Counted from the stretch's first letter, positions 53,040 to 63,197 are shown. The stretch: 64,000 nucleotides of DNA from Leucothrix pacifica (GCF_003172875.1 NZ_QGKM01000017.1:1-64000); one strand, 5' to 3'. Program-made: numbers and translations. The notes: generated by a model from the letters alone, not told the origin.

Positions 53040-53040
53040 C

Positions 53041-54393
53041 TCAGTCACACAGAAAGTCGTCTCGTTCCAGACCATACTTTTTCATGCGTAGGTAAAGCTT
53101 CTTTCGGGGAATGCATAGTGCCTGAGCGGTGTTCTCAATATGACCTTTGTGTTTACTCAGTGCGGCGCTAATGACAGCACGTTCATAGTTCGCCACGTTA
53201 TCATCCAGGCTGTCTGTTTCAGAAATGGATGCAAACGCCTGATCAATATTCAGCGGCAAGCCTATAAACCAACGCTCCGCAGCATTCCGTAATTCACGTA
53301 TATTGCCTGACCAAGCTGTCTGACTTAACTGAAACAACAGGGTACCTGGAATCAGTGCCGCTTTTCGCCCGGCACGCTGACTAGCTTGATCCACGAAGTG
53401 CTTAAATAATAAAGGAATATCTTCTTTTCGCTGATCCAGAGTAGGAATATCAATGCTGGCCACATTGAGCCGGTAGTAAAGATCCTCTCTAAACTCGCCT
53501 TCATCCGCAGCCTCCCGCAAACTCACCTTACTGGCTGCCAACACCCTGATGTCTACATTGATTTCGCTATTGCCACCCAAGCGTTGCAAGGTACGCTCCT
53601 GAAGCACTCGTAACATTTGTACTTGCAGGGAGGCAGGCATGCTCTCGATTTCATCCAAAAACAAGGTTCCACCATTAGCGTATTCAATCTTACCAATACG
53701 ACGTTTTAGCGCTCCGGTAAATGCGCCAGCCTCATGACCAAATAATTCACTCTCAATAATCGACTCTGACAAGGCACCACAGTTAAGTGCAACAAAAGGC
53801 TTATCAGCCCGACTACTAAAGTCATGCAGACACTTAGCCACCACTTCTTTTCCCGTACCTGTCGCACCATTAATAATCAGGTCAACATCGACCTCAGCCA
53901 GCTGAAGTACTGATTCACGTAAGCGTTGCGTTAGAACACTTTGACCGATTAAACGCGTTTCAATGATATGTTGGCCATCGATGGCTTGGCGTAGCCTACG
54001 GTTTTCCAACACTAACTGGCGTTTTTTGCTGGCACGGTTGATCGTATTAATTTGATGTTCGGGGTCGTTGGTCTTTTCCAAAAAATCATACGCGCCTAAA
54101 CGTATCGCCTGAATCGCAACGGCAATATCTGCATGTGCACTAAACATGATCACAGGGATTTCATGGTCAATATCCAAAATGTGTTTCAACACATCCAAAC
54201 CACCCATGATTTCCATGCGAACGTCACAAATTACTACTCCAGGCCACGACATTGAACAATGTGCAAACGCCTCTCTCGGATCTTCAAAAGCCCTCGCCTG
54301 AAAGCCTTCCAGCTCCAGTGTTTGCAGCATGGCATCACGGACAATCGCTTCATCATCAATAATGATAATCTGGTTATTATTCTGGTCGTTCAT
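53041..54393 (-). CDS. dctD: DctD-like sigma-54-dependent response regulator
   Basis: The start at 54393 (AAGGAAAG before it) gives 450 residues; a longer frame lies inside the kinase gene. The receiver domain (~8-125) has D57 in VVICDVRM. The AAA+ domain (~150-385) has Walker A GATGTGKE and the sigma-54 contact motif GAFTGA, and the C-terminal Fis-type helix-turn-helix ends NTAQALCIPRKKLYLRMKKYGL. It is therefore a complete NtrC-class activator. It overlaps the kinase gene by 17 bases and lies directly upstream of the TRAP operon it likely drives through the paired palindromes. Confidence 0.93.
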   Translation of the reverse strand: MNDQNNNQIIIIDDEAIVRDAMLQTLELEGFQARAFEDPREAFAHCSMSWPGVVICDVRMEIMGGLDVLKHILDIDHEIPVIMFSAHADIAVAIQAIRLGAYDFLEKTNDPEHQINTINRASKKRQLVLENRRLRQAIDGQHIIETRLIGQSVLTQRLRESVLQLAEVDVDLIINGATGTGKEVVAKCLHDFSSRADKPFVALNCGALSESIIESELFGHEAGAFTGALKRRIGKIEYANGGTLFLDEIESMPASLQVQMLRVLQERTLQRLGGNSEINVDIRVLAASKVSLREAADEGEFREDLYYRLNVASIDIPTLDQRKEDIPLLFKHFVDQASQRAGRKAALIPGTLLFQLSQTAWSGNIRELRNAAERWFIGLPLNIDQAFASISETDSLDDNVANYERAVISAALSKHKGHIENTAQALCIPRKKLYLRMKKYGLERDDFLCD

Positions 54394-56296
54394 GCTTTCC
54401 TTGTTTGTATCGGGGAAGTTGAATACAGAATGAAGCACCAATTTCCACGCCTTCATCAATCGTCAATTTTCCACCAAATCCTTTGACTAAGTTATAGGCA
54501 ATGGATAAGCCTAACCCGAGATTTAAGCCCCGTTTTTTGGTGGTAAAGAAAGGGTCTAAGATTTGTTTTCTTAACGCCTTGGGAATACCCAGGCCATTAT
54601 CAGACACTTTGATTTCGACGTGGTCATCATCGCCCTGACAATTCACTCGAATCGTTTTATGGACATTGTCAGATACTGCATCCAGCGCATTGGTAATCAG
54701 GTTTCGAATAACCTGCTCTAACTGATTAGGGTCTGCATAAACCTGTGTTTCCCCCTCCGGTAGATCAATCACTAAATGCGTGTCAGCCAGTACTTTATCA
54801 CCACTGAGCATCAACATAGCATTGTCAATAGCCTTCTTTACATCAACCATTTGCAAGTTACTTGGCTGGCCCTTAGCCATCGATTTGAGCTGACTAATCG
54901 TGGTAATAATTCGCTTTGTCAGCAGGTTAATATGGGTTAGGTTCTCTTCTGCTTCTTTAATCCTTCCCAACTGAATCAGACGTGTGCTGTTACGGGTATA
55001 GTGTCGAATCGCTGACAATGGCTGGTTTATCTCATGAGCAATGCCTGCAGACAACTGCCCTACTGCGGCAAGTCTGCCTGACTGGACTAACTCCTCTTGT
55101 AAGGTACTAAGCTGGTCACGGAAGCTACGAAGCGATAGAGCCATTGCACCGATTTCATCGTGACCATTAATCTGTATTTCAGTGTCCAGATCACCACTGG
55201 CAATCGAGCGCATAGAAGCATTTAAGCTAGTGATACGCGCTACAATATTGTGCCCGATATACAACCAAACAATCAGTACCAAAAACAGCAAACTGCCACC
55301 GACTAAAAAGATCGCCCAAATACGCCCCTGCTTAATCGTCGCCTGTACATTTTGCGCAGCCTCTTGAGCCGCTAGCTCAGCATTATTGGCTTGTTTACTT
55401 AATAATTGATTAAGACCAGATAATTCATGACGAACCGCTTCAAGCAACACCTGACTCTTTTCTACCAGATTACGTTCTTGTCGGCGAATCGAGAATATAT
55501 TGTTGTGGCCTTTTGCCAATAGCGTGAGATCTAACACCGCTTGCTTGATTGCCAAATAATCTTGAGAAGTACTCAACAAACTTAGGTCATTACCAAGACT
55601 TTCCACCACCTCATTGGAGTGAATGTTGATTGCAATGAGCGAACTTAAATCTGGCAGATGTTGCACACGGTCAACTAAGTTGGTCAATAAATTAACGTCA
55701 GCTTTAATGCGATAAAGTGCGCGCAAGTCACCGTTAAAAGCTTGTTGTTCGTTGTCACTAAGTCTTTCAGAACTTTGAGTAACACTGTCTATATCATTTA
55801 AAAAGGTTGATGCAAGCCATCGTAGTTTTTGGCTAAAAGCCATTTTCTCAGCTTCAGTCTGAAGTTGTCTGGCCACATTCTTATTCAGTTTTTCCAGAAC
55901 ATCATTTAATGTATTAATTTGTGCAATCAGGGTCGTTGCTGGTGTAACGAGACGATGTTGTTTCGTGTCTTCGGACAGTAAATTCAACATGGCTTCTACA
56001 TCGAGATTGACCTCACGCTGTATTTGTTGATGAGTTATCTCATCTTTCGCCGTTAGCAATGTCGGCGCTCTCACAGTAATGCTAGTACCATATTCTTTGA
56101 GGTTAGCCATCAACTGCAGGGAGTTCATATTCACTTGTACCACGCGGTCAAGCTCGTCGCCTATCCGATTATAAGATACCCAGCCAACAAGACTTGCCAA
56201 TAGAGTAAATAACGTGAGTACAGCAAACGCGAGGAATGAACGGCTCCGAATTCCCATCCACTTTGCACTTGTTATGCTTTTATCTAGTCGCATCAT
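54377..56296 (-). CDS. DctB-like sensor histidine kinase with helical sensor and HAMP
   Basis: This 639-residue kinase has transmembrane helices near 20-42 and 325-347 enclosing about 280 periplasmic residues that read as long amphipathic helices, like TorS, rather than the double-Cache fold of classical DctB. A HAMP domain (~348-400) follows, then the H-box with H421 (SAGIAHEINQPLSAIRHY, the DctB/NtrB-type motif), and the ATPase domain with VIRNLITNALDA and the G-boxes. It is cotranscribed with dctD. The sensor may read substrate through the binding protein rather than directly. Confidence 0.9.
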   Translation of the reverse strand: MMRLDKSITSAKWMGIRSRSFLAFAVLTLFTLLASLVGWVSYNRIGDELDRVVQVNMNSLQLMANLKEYGTSITVRAPTLLTAKDEITHQQIQREVNLDVEAMLNLLSEDTKQHRLVTPATTLIAQINTLNDVLEKLNKNVARQLQTEAEKMAFSQKLRWLASTFLNDIDSVTQSSERLSDNEQQAFNGDLRALYRIKADVNLLTNLVDRVQHLPDLSSLIAINIHSNEVVESLGNDLSLLSTSQDYLAIKQAVLDLTLLAKGHNNIFSIRRQERNLVEKSQVLLEAVRHELSGLNQLLSKQANNAELAAQEAAQNVQATIKQGRIWAIFLVGGSLLFLVLIVWLYIGHNIVARITSLNASMRSIASGDLDTEIQINGHDEIGAMALSLRSFRDQLSTLQEELVQSGRLAAVGQLSAGIAHEINQPLSAIRHYTRNSTRLIQLGRIKEAEENLTHINLLTKRIITTISQLKSMAKGQPSNLQMVDVKKAIDNAMLMLSGDKVLADTHLVIDLPEGETQVYADPNQLEQVIRNLITNALDAVSDNVHKTIRVNCQGDDDHVEIKVSDNGLGIPKALRKQILDPFFTTKKRGLNLGLGLSIAYNLVKGFGGKLTIDEGVEIGASFCIQLPRYKQGKHERPE

Positions 56297-56370
56297 TATG
56301 ACGATTATATAGCAAAGTATCTGTACTGAAGTGGCAAACTAAGCGTATTCATATCGGTGAGCTGTACGGG

Positions 56371-56775
56371 TCATAACTCAATCCGCGTTTTCATCCTTTG
56401 TATCCGCTGATACTTCATAATCAATGCCGGCCATTCCGACTCCACAGCTAATCCCACAAACGGTCTGCGTAGTGGGTCTAACAACGCGTCTTGCCAGCGT
56501 TTTGGCTTGTTTAATTGATTCACAATCTGCTGTGCTAACCAACTCTCATCAAAACCAGACCATTGCCTGGCAAAACCTTTTTGCATCAGCGTTGGGGCAA
56601 TCTCACTATCACAGATCACTCTTAGTTCATTAAGCGAGTAACCGCTATCCACCATTATCTGTGCAATTTTTTCCAAGTCGTTATCGTTGAGCTGATTGCC
56701 CACCCATAACCTCGAGAGCGCAAACCAAACAGGTGTGCGTTGTTCAATTTCAGTCGTGGTGAGTTGATCCGGCAT
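56371..56775 (-). CDS. DUF7079-family protein
   Basis: From ATG 56775 the product is 134 residues. An open frame extends to 56922, but its first 49 residues are hydrophobic, unlike the soluble family, and the conserved part opens with TPVWFALSRLWVGNQLNDNDLEKIAQIMVDSGYSLNELRVI. The C-terminus (FVGLAVESEWPALIMKYQRIQR) is also typical. This family often appears as small regulatory or immunity-like neighbours, but function is unknown. It is a stand-alone gene with no clear partner. Confidence 0.65.
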   Translation of the reverse strand: MPDQLTTTEIEQRTPVWFALSRLWVGNQLNDNDLEKIAQIMVDSGYSLNELRVICDSEIAPTLMQKGFARQWSGFDESWLAQQIVNQLNKPKRWQDALLDPLRRPFVGLAVESEWPALIMKYQRIQRMKTRIEL

Positions 56776-57062
56776 ATGATTTGAACTCAGGTCTTTTGTG
56801 TACCTACAATTACTTAATAATATACCTTTCTCCATTACAAACAATAAGGCGTTCAACCGGGAGAAACTTAATGAGCTTAACCAAGACACGAGCGGCTTGA
56901 AAAAGCCAATAAGAAACAGCACATGAAATAAGGTGCAACTGGCGATTCAAAGGCTCACAATGCAGCTGCTATGTGAATTAGCAACATGATAAAATCATAC
57001 GTCGGGAGCAGCAAAGATGTTGTCATCGCCAAATCGACTTACCAAATCATCAATCGAAACCT

Positions 57063-58229
57063 ATGAAAACGTTTAAATGTACTTGTGAAGATCAGCAAAT
57101 CTTATTTTTTGAAAGCAACCATTGTGTAGCATGTAACAGAACGGTGGGGCTGGATGATTGGTTCGATAAGGTTGAACCGTATGATTTAGATGAAACAACC
57201 GGTCACTACTATAAGGCTGACAAACCAGAAGTACATTTTCAAAAGTGCGATAACAATGCCAAATACCAAGTCTGTAATGGCATGGTTAATCTCAACACTT
57301 ACGATGGTGATGAAGGAGATGAAGTTTTATGCGCGGGATGTCAGTTTAACGAAACTATCCCTGATCTGACTGTGGTTGAGCACATTCCGTTATGGAAGAA
57401 AATGGAAACAGCAAAACGTCGGGCGATATACACACTCAAGGCATTTAGTTTACCCGTACGCAACTTAAGTGAAGACCCGAAGAATGGTTTGAGCTTTTCG
57501 TTTACTACTGACCGCGACGTAACTGATCACTTTGCCAGCCGTTTGGAAGATAAGGAGCCAGTACTGACCGGCCATAGTTTTGGCCACATCACAATTAACC
57601 TTGCAGAAGCGAATGAGGTTGCCCGTTCCCACACGAAGCTGGCGATGGGTGAACGCTACCGAACACTTCTGGGACATTTTCGTCATGAGTTGGGACACTA
57701 TTATTTCGACCAGTTGATCTTTGGCTCGCCGGAGAAACATGAGTTGTGTAAGCACTATTTTGGCGATGACCAGCTTAGCTATCAGGATGCCTTAGACAGG
57801 CACTACAAAGAGGGCGCACCTGCAAACTGGAGTGAGAATTTCATCAGTCAATATGCCACCATGCATGCCTATGAAGACTGGGCAGAAACCTGGGCGCACT
57901 ATATGCATATTATGGATACGCTCGAGACGGCCAAGAATTTTTCTATTACCGGCTCGACCTCCTCCAACTCAGTTGAAACGGAAGATGTTGATGATTTAAG
58001 TCTCCCTCAGGATGCCTATTTTTTCTCAGGCCAAACTTCAATTACGACCATACTGGAAACCTGGATAGACTTCTCGGTCATTCTTAATTCTTTGAATCGT
58101 AGCATGGGGCTGAATGATGCCTACCCGTTTATTCTAACGAAACCAGTCCGCGCCAAACTGTCGTTTATTCATCACGCTATTCATAATCGCTTACATGAAA
58201 TGCCGGAATATCCTGAGATGGTTGAGTAA
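57063..58229 (+). CDS. Putative zinc-binding metallopeptidase (zinc-ribbon + Mx-type)
   Basis: This 388-residue protein begins with a zinc-ribbon (C6, C8, C21, C24), and a second Cys pair around 90-93. The metallopeptidase core carries HELGH at residues 208-212 (HFRHELGHYYFDQL), then an Asp/Glu-rich third-ligand region (YATMHAYEDWAETWAHYMH). This is the pattern of the large family of putative zinc-binding metallopeptidases with N-terminal zinc ribbon. It has no signal peptide. The sulfotransferase-like gene follows 21 bases later, so the two may share a transcript. Confidence 0.85.
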   Translation: MKTFKCTCEDQQILFFESNHCVACNRTVGLDDWFDKVEPYDLDETTGHYYKADKPEVHFQKCDNNAKYQVCNGMVNLNTYDGDEGDEVLCAGCQFNETIPDLTVVEHIPLWKKMETAKRRAIYTLKAFSLPVRNLSEDPKNGLSFSFTTDRDVTDHFASRLEDKEPVLTGHSFGHITINLAEANEVARSHTKLAMGERYRTLLGHFRHELGHYYFDQLIFGSPEKHELCKHYFGDDQLSYQDALDRHYKEGAPANWSENFISQYATMHAYEDWAETWAHYMHIMDTLETAKNFSITGSTSSNSVETEDVDDLSLPQDAYFFSGQTSITTILETWIDFSVILNSLNRSMGLNDAYPFILTKPVRAKLSFIHHAIHNRLHEMPEYPEMVE

Positions 58230-58250
58230 ACGACTAATGTCTGCAATCCA

Positions 58251-59204
58251 ATGGCTATAGCAGGAAGTCCTGGCAGCGAGTTCACCCGCGAAATCGCTGC
58301 CCTACTGGAATCGTGTGAGCGCGAGACTGCTGATCACTCAGGTGATCGACAACTCAAGCTGGTTATTCATGCCGGGACTCCAAAAACAGGTACCACCAGT
58401 CTGCAAACTTACCTCGACAAAAAGCAGCGTAAGCTCAGAGGCAAAGGCATTCTCTACCCTCATAATATCCGGGGATTGCAAAACCCAACTGCACCAAGGC
58501 ATCAGTGGTTTGAGAAGAACCTGATCACCACACATGTGGATCGTTTTTTAGAAAACTTCAGGAATATTATCGCGCAAGTCAAAGCGGATACGCACACCAT
58601 TATTATATCATCTGAGGGCATTTATAATTATTGGTGGGATTTCCCAGAGCAGTCACACGACTTGTTACGAGCGTTGGGCAAGCTTTTTAAAGTAGAAATT
58701 TGGGTATGGTTTCGAGATCCATTGAGCTTTATTGAAAGCTATTACAAACAGTGTATTCGCAACCCGCAGCTTGGGAACAATCCCTGTTATGGCAAAGACT
58801 TATCCTTTGCTGACATGCTGGATATTCCTTGGTTTGCAAAGCATTTGGATTATCAGGGTTTCGTAAAAGACTGCCAGTTGCTGTTTGGTGAGCACTCAGT
58901 CTCAGCGTTTGAGTATAAAGGTGATGTGGTGAGGGAGGTGATCCAAACACTAGGCCTTGCTACTGCACATGACAATCCCACACCAAGACAGAACCAGAGT
59001 CTGAACAATGCCTCCGTAGCGCTACTGAGAACGTTAAATCGTTATGACCTGTCAGCAAAAGATAAAGAATCTTTGACGACTCATCTGAAAGCGATGAATA
59101 GCACACTTGACGCCTATGCAAGCGACTGCTTGATTGATGAGACATCAGCAAAAAAAGTATTGGCCATGACGACCACCATGTTCAAGCGAGCTGATCGGCA
59201 CTAA
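58251..59204 (+). CDS. Sulfotransferase-like protein
   Basis: This 317-residue protein has the PAPS-binding P-loop GTPKTGTTSLQ near 42-52, and the second PAPS segment (WVWFRDPLSFIESYYKQ near 158-174) with the conserved Arg and Ser. These define the sulfotransferase fold. Acceptor unknown; bacterial members often modify surface glycans. It follows the zinc peptidase gene closely. No capsule genes are adjacent. Confidence 0.75.
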   Translation: MAIAGSPGSEFTREIAALLESCERETADHSGDRQLKLVIHAGTPKTGTTSLQTYLDKKQRKLRGKGILYPHNIRGLQNPTAPRHQWFEKNLITTHVDRFLENFRNIIAQVKADTHTIIISSEGIYNYWWDFPEQSHDLLRALGKLFKVEIWVWFRDPLSFIESYYKQCIRNPQLGNNPCYGKDLSFADMLDIPWFAKHLDYQGFVKDCQLLFGEHSVSAFEYKGDVVREVIQTLGLATAHDNPTPRQNQSLNNASVALLRTLNRYDLSAKDKESLTTHLKAMNSTLDAYASDCLIDETSAKKVLAMTTTMFKRADRH

Positions 59205-59238
59205 CTCATCAGCCCGCCTTTAATGAAGTTATCTGCGT

Positions 59239-60153
59239 TTAAGCAAACAAATCTTCGATGGATAAGTAACGCTCACCCGTGTCGTAACTAAAGATCAGTA
59301 CTTTACTACCCTTCGGTAGCTCTGACTCTTTCGCTTTTACTGCCGCTAAACTAGCGCCTGAAGAAATACCCACGAAGATACCCTCTTCAGTAGCACAACG
59401 GCGCGTCATTTCAAAGGCATCTTCATCTTCAACCAATACGGTACCATCCAAAATCTCGGTGTTCAGAACCTGAGGAATAAAGCCTGCGCCAATTCCTTGC
59501 AAACGATGTAATCCTTTTTCACCACCACTAATCACTGGTGATTTACTAGGCTCCACTGCAAACACTTTCAGGTTTGGCATCGCTGGCTTTAGTACTTCAG
59601 CACAACCAGTAATGTGACCTCCGGTACCCACACCAGTAATCATGTAATCCAAGCCTTCTGGGAAGTCAGCCAGAATTTCCTGGGCAGTTGTGTCACGGTG
59701 TACTTGTGCATTGGCCTGATTATTAAACTGCTGTGGAATCCAGCTGTTAGCGGTCTCTTCAGCAAGCTCAGAGGCCTTAGCAATCGCACCACCCATGCCA
59801 TTTTCTTTAGGCGTCAACACTAGCTCCGCACCAAGTGCTGCCAGTAAGCGACGACGCTCAATAGACATAGACTCAGGCATGGTCAGAATCAGACGGTAGC
59901 CTTTGACAGCGGCCGCCTGTGCCAAACCAATACCGGTGTTACCGGAGGTCGGCTCGATGATGACAGTGCCCTCTTTTAAAACACCTGCTTTTTCAGCATC
60001 TTCAATCATTGCCAGACCGATACGGTCTTTAATGCTACCACCCGGATTAAAGCGTTCAACTTTCATCCATACTTCAAGGTCATCACGAAACAACTTGTTA
60101 ATACGAACATGTGGTGTGTTGCCAATAGTTTCTAAAATGTTGTTGTACTTCAT
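59239..60153 (-). CDS. cysK: Cysteine synthase A (O-acetylserine sulfhydrylase)
   Basis: This 304-residue PLP enzyme has the cofactor lysine K42 in NPGGSIKDR, the [11 protein letters not shown] phosphate loop near 68-78 and [10 protein letters not shown] near 173-182. The C-terminal substrate-binding [16 protein letters not shown] is intact. It makes cysteine from O-acetylserine and sulfide. An inverted repeat, GTGTATAA-N11-TTATACAC (60185-60211), sits 32 bases before its start and may be an operator. Confidence 0.95.
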   Translation of the reverse strand: MKYNNILETIGNTPHVRINKLFRDDLEVWMKVERFNPGGSIKDRIGLAMIEDAEKAGVLKEGTVIIEPTSGNTGIGLAQAAAVKGYRLILTMPESMSIERRRLLAALGAELVLTPKENGMGGAIAKASELAEETANSWIPQQFNNQANAQVHRDTTAQEILADFPEGLDYMITGVGTGGHITGCAEVLKPAMPNLKVFAVEPSKSPVISGGEKGLHRLQGIGAGFIPQVLNTEILDGTVLVEDEDAFEMTRRCATEEGIFVGISSGASLAAVKAKESELPKGSKVLIFSYDTGERYLSIEDLFA

Positions 60154-60184
60154 AGTCTCATGCAGCTTTCGCTACACATCTCCT

Positions 60185-60211
60185 GTGTATAATTATGCGG
60201 TAGTTATACAC
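60185..60211. promoter_or_regulatory. Inverted repeat upstream of cysK
   Basis: GTGTATAA (60185-60192) and TTATACAC (60204-60211) are exact inverted repeats with an 11-base spacer, placed 32 bases before the cysK start. The form and place suggest a repressor operator; it is not a known CysB box. Confidence 0.45.
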
Positions 60212-60282
60212 TAGCCGCGTTGTCACAAATAATTATTAATCGTGTGTTTATATCATAAATATTGATATTAAATCATTTGTTA

Positions 60283-61572
60283 TCAATGCAACTTCATTTT
60301 AGGCTTAACGGTATTGCCGATTTTGTGTGCTAACCAGACTGCTGCTCCACCAAACCAGCCGTGTATCGCAATCTGATGCATACGATATAAGGAGACATAC
60401 ACGATGCGCGCCAAGTGCCCCTCAATGAACATAGAGCCCTTTGCCAAATTACCCATTAAGCTACCGACGGTACTGTAGGTACTGAGGTTAACCAATGAGC
60501 CATGGTCTTTATACAAATACTCTTTGAGAGGTTTATCGCTGCGCTGTTGTAAAATATTCTTGTAAACCAGTGACGCCATCTGATGAGCTGATTGAGCACG
60601 CGGTGGCACCCAACTCCCGTCCGGTTGCTCACAGGCACAGCAGTCACCAATCACGAATACCTGATCATCATTAGTACTTTGCAAGGTTGGCTTGACGATA
60701 ATCTGTCCGCTGCGGTTCGTCTCAAATATACCCATTTCATGAATGAAGTCAGGGGCTTTTACGCCCGCTGCCCACACACTGATGTGCGCATCGATTCGCT
60801 GATCACCTTCTGTGGTAAAACCATTTTCATCGGCCGCAGTGACGCGTGTATTTACCTTGACTGTCACACCGAGTTTTTCCAGCTCACGACGTGCTGATGC
60901 TGCGATCTTCTCCGGCAGAGCCGGTAATATTCGTGGACCCGCTTCAATTAGGGTGATCTCTGGTGGCTGTGGTGTTGCATTTGACAGGTCATACATCTTT
61001 AACAAGTCAGCCACGTGATATAGCTCAGCGGACAACTCAACGCCTGTCGCACCACCGCCAACGATCGCCAGTTTTAACTGACCTTCTGCCGCCGGTTGAT
61101 AGACACGCATAAACTGATCCAGCATAGACTGATGAAAACGTTCTGCCTGCTTATGTGAATCCAGAAAATAGCAGTTCTCCTCAACGCCCGGCGTACCAAA
61201 ATCATTACTCACACTACCCACCGCCATCACCAAGGTGTCGTAAGGAACCTTGCGCTCCGGCAGAATCAGCTTTCCTTTGTCGGAGTACAGAGCATTCAGC
61301 TCAATGACTTTTTCGTCTGCATCCATGCCAATCATGGTGCCCAGCTGGAATTGATAGTGATGGCGCGCAGCATGAGCGTGATATACCACGCCATCCGTAC
61401 TACGATCTAGCGCACCTGTTGCCAGTTCATGCAGCAATGGCTTCCAGATATGAGTGCGATTTTTATCCACCAGAATGATTCTGGCTTTCTTGCGTTTACC
61501 GAGTTTATTTCCAAGACTAGTGGCCAGTTCAAGGCCGCCAGCGCCACCTCCTACGATAACTATGGTTTGCAT
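60283..61572 (-). CDS. ndh: Type II NADH dehydrogenase
   Basis: This 429-residue flavoprotein has an FAD loop IVIVGGGAGGLE near 4-15, a second dinucleotide loop LAIVGGGATGVELSAEL near 168-184, and the quinone-end segment VFVIGDCCA. A C-terminal amphipathic membrane-anchoring region (IVYVSLYRMHQIAIHGWFGG) is present. It oxidises NADH without proton pumping. It is 20 bases after the FAD-dependent oxidoreductase gene, so they may be cotranscribed. Confidence 0.92.
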   Translation of the reverse strand: MQTIVIVGGGAGGLELATSLGNKLGKRKKARIILVDKNRTHIWKPLLHELATGALDRSTDGVVYHAHAARHHYQFQLGTMIGMDADEKVIELNALYSDKGKLILPERKVPYDTLVMAVGSVSNDFGTPGVEENCYFLDSHKQAERFHQSMLDQFMRVYQPAAEGQLKLAIVGGGATGVELSAELYHVADLLKMYDLSNATPQPPEITLIEAGPRILPALPEKIAASARRELEKLGVTVKVNTRVTAADENGFTTEGDQRIDAHISVWAAGVKAPDFIHEMGIFETNRSGQIIVKPTLQSTNDDQVFVIGDCCACEQPDGSWVPPRAQSAHQMASLVYKNILQQRSDKPLKEYLYKDHGSLVNLSTYSTVGSLMGNLAKGSMFIEGHLARIVYVSLYRMHQIAIHGWFGGAAVWLAHKIGNTVKPKMKLH

Positions 61573-61592
61573 AACGTGAATTACTCATAAAT

Positions 61593-63197
61593 TTAAAATT
61601 CTTTATTGATACTAAGCGCCATCGCTTCAGCAATTTTAATACCATCAATCGCTGCAGACATAATACCACCTGCATAACCTGCACCCTCACCTGCCGGAAA
61701 CAAGCCCTTAGTATTAATGCTTTGAAAGTCATCACCACGTTTGATGTTGATTGGTGCTGAGGTGCGGGTTTCAACGCCTGTTAGGATGGCATCGTCCAAG
61801 GCAAAGCCGTTAATTTTTCGGTTAAAGGCAGGAATGGCTTCGCGGATTGCCTCGATGCAAAAGTCCGGGAGCGCTTTGGACAGGTCGGTTAGTTTAATCC
61901 CCGGTGTATAAGATGGTGTAACCGATCCCAGATTTTCAGAAGGCTTACCTTTCAAAAAATCACCCACACGTTGTGCTGGGGCATCGTAGTTTTCACCACC
62001 CAGCACATAGGCCTGACTCTCTAACTCGCGCTGAAAATCTAAACCTGCCAGAGGCCCACCGGGATAGTCAGATGGATCAATTCCCACTACCACGGCACTG
62101 TTAGCATTCCGCTCATTCCTTGAGTATTGACTCATACCATTGGTCACAACACGCCCTTCTTCTGAGGTTGCAGCAACCACCGTGCCACCAGGACACATAC
62201 AGAAACTATACACGGAACGCCCGTTTTTGCAGTGATGTACCAGCTTGTAATCTGCAGCACCTAAAATAGGATTCCCCGCATTACGACCAAAACGCGCTTT
62301 ATCAATAGTGGATTGCTGATGCTCAATTCTGAAGCCAACAGAGAATGGCTTGGCTTCGATATGTACGCCATTATCAAGCAGTAGCTGAAAGGTGTCACGA
62401 GCACTGTGACCAATCGCCACGGCAATGTGCCTGGATTGGATTTTTTCACCGGTAGACAATGTTACGCCGCGTATCTGTCCGTTTTTGATATCCACACCAT
62501 CAACACGAGAGCTAAATCGAATCTCGCCACCCAGTTCGATGATCTTGGCGCGCATTTTCTCCACCATCGACACCAAACGGAACGTACCAATATGCGGCTT
62601 ACTGACAAATAAGATTTCATCCGGTGCACCGGCTTCCACAAATTCATTGAGCACTTTGCGTGAGTAATGTTTGGGATCTTTCACCTGACTGTACAGTTTT
62701 CCGTCAGAGAACGTACCGGCACCACCTTCGCCAAATTGCACATTGGATTCGGTATTTAACACTTTTTTACGCCAAAAACCGAAGGTGTCTTTGGTGCGCT
62801 CACGTACCTCTTTACCACGCTCCAGAATCAGTGGCTTGTACCCCATCTGTGCCAAGACCAAACCAGCTAATAAACCACAGGGACCAAACCCAATTACCAC
62901 AGGACGCTCGGATAAGTTCTCAGGGGCTTGTGCCACAAACTTATATTCCATATCTGGCGTCGCTTTTACCAACTGATCCGCAATGAACTTCTCCAACAAG
63001 AAATCATCTTGTCGAGTGCTTGCATCCAGGGTGTAAATGAGGTTGATGCTATTTTTTTTACGCGCGTCATAGCCACGGCGAAACACAGTAAAGTCGATGA
63101 GCTGATCCGCGGTGATTTCCAGTTTTTTTAAGATAGCATCGCTGAGTGCTTGTTCATCGTGATCAAGCGGCAATTGGATATTGGTAAGACGGATCAT
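61593..63197 (-). CDS. FAD-dependent oxidoreductase (NAD(P)/FAD-dependent dehydrogenase family)
   Basis: This 534-residue protein has an N-terminal ferredoxin-like domain (~1-90, RLTNIQLPLDHDEQ), an FAD loop VIGFGPCGLLAGLVLAQMG near 105-123, and an internal segment with YSFCMCPGGTVVAATSEEG near 330-350. These match the widely conserved family of uncharacterised FAD-dependent dehydrogenases. Its substrate is not known. It overlaps the DUF3144 gene by 4 bases and lies upstream of ndh, all on the minus strand. Confidence 0.85.
   Translation of the reverse strand: MIRLTNIQLPLDHDEQALSDAILKKLEITADQLIDFTVFRRGYDARKKNSINLIYTLDASTRQDDFLLEKFIADQLVKATPDMEYKFVAQAPENLSERPVVIGFGPCGLLAGLVLAQMGYKPLILERGKEVRERTKDTFGFWRKKVLNTESNVQFGEGGAGTFSDGKLYSQVKDPKHYSRKVLNEFVEAGAPDEILFVSKPHIGTFRLVSMVEKMRAKIIELGGEIRFSSRVDGVDIKNGQIRGVTLSTGEKIQSRHIAVAIGHSARDTFQLLLDNGVHIEAKPFSVGFRIEHQQSTIDKARFGRNAGNPILGAADYKLVHHCKNGRSVYSFCMCPGGTVVAATSEEGRVVTNGMSQYSRNERNANSAVVVGIDPSDYPGGPLAGLDFQRELESQAYVLGGENYDAPAQRVGDFLKGKPSENLGSVTPSYTPGIKLTDLSKALPDFCIEAIREAIPAFNRKINGFALDDAILTGVETRTSAPINIKRGDDFQSINTKGLFPAGEGAGYAGGIMSAAIDGIKIAEAMALSINKEF

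Noticed and set aside
54394-54459. Longer start for the sigma-54 activator
   Set aside because: It lies inside the kinase gene and adds residues before the receiver domain that no family member has; the start at 54393 has a good ribosome-binding site.
56776-56922. Hydrophobic N-terminal extension of the DUF7079 gene
   Set aside because: Not part of the conserved family region; probably untranslated sequence that stays open by chance.
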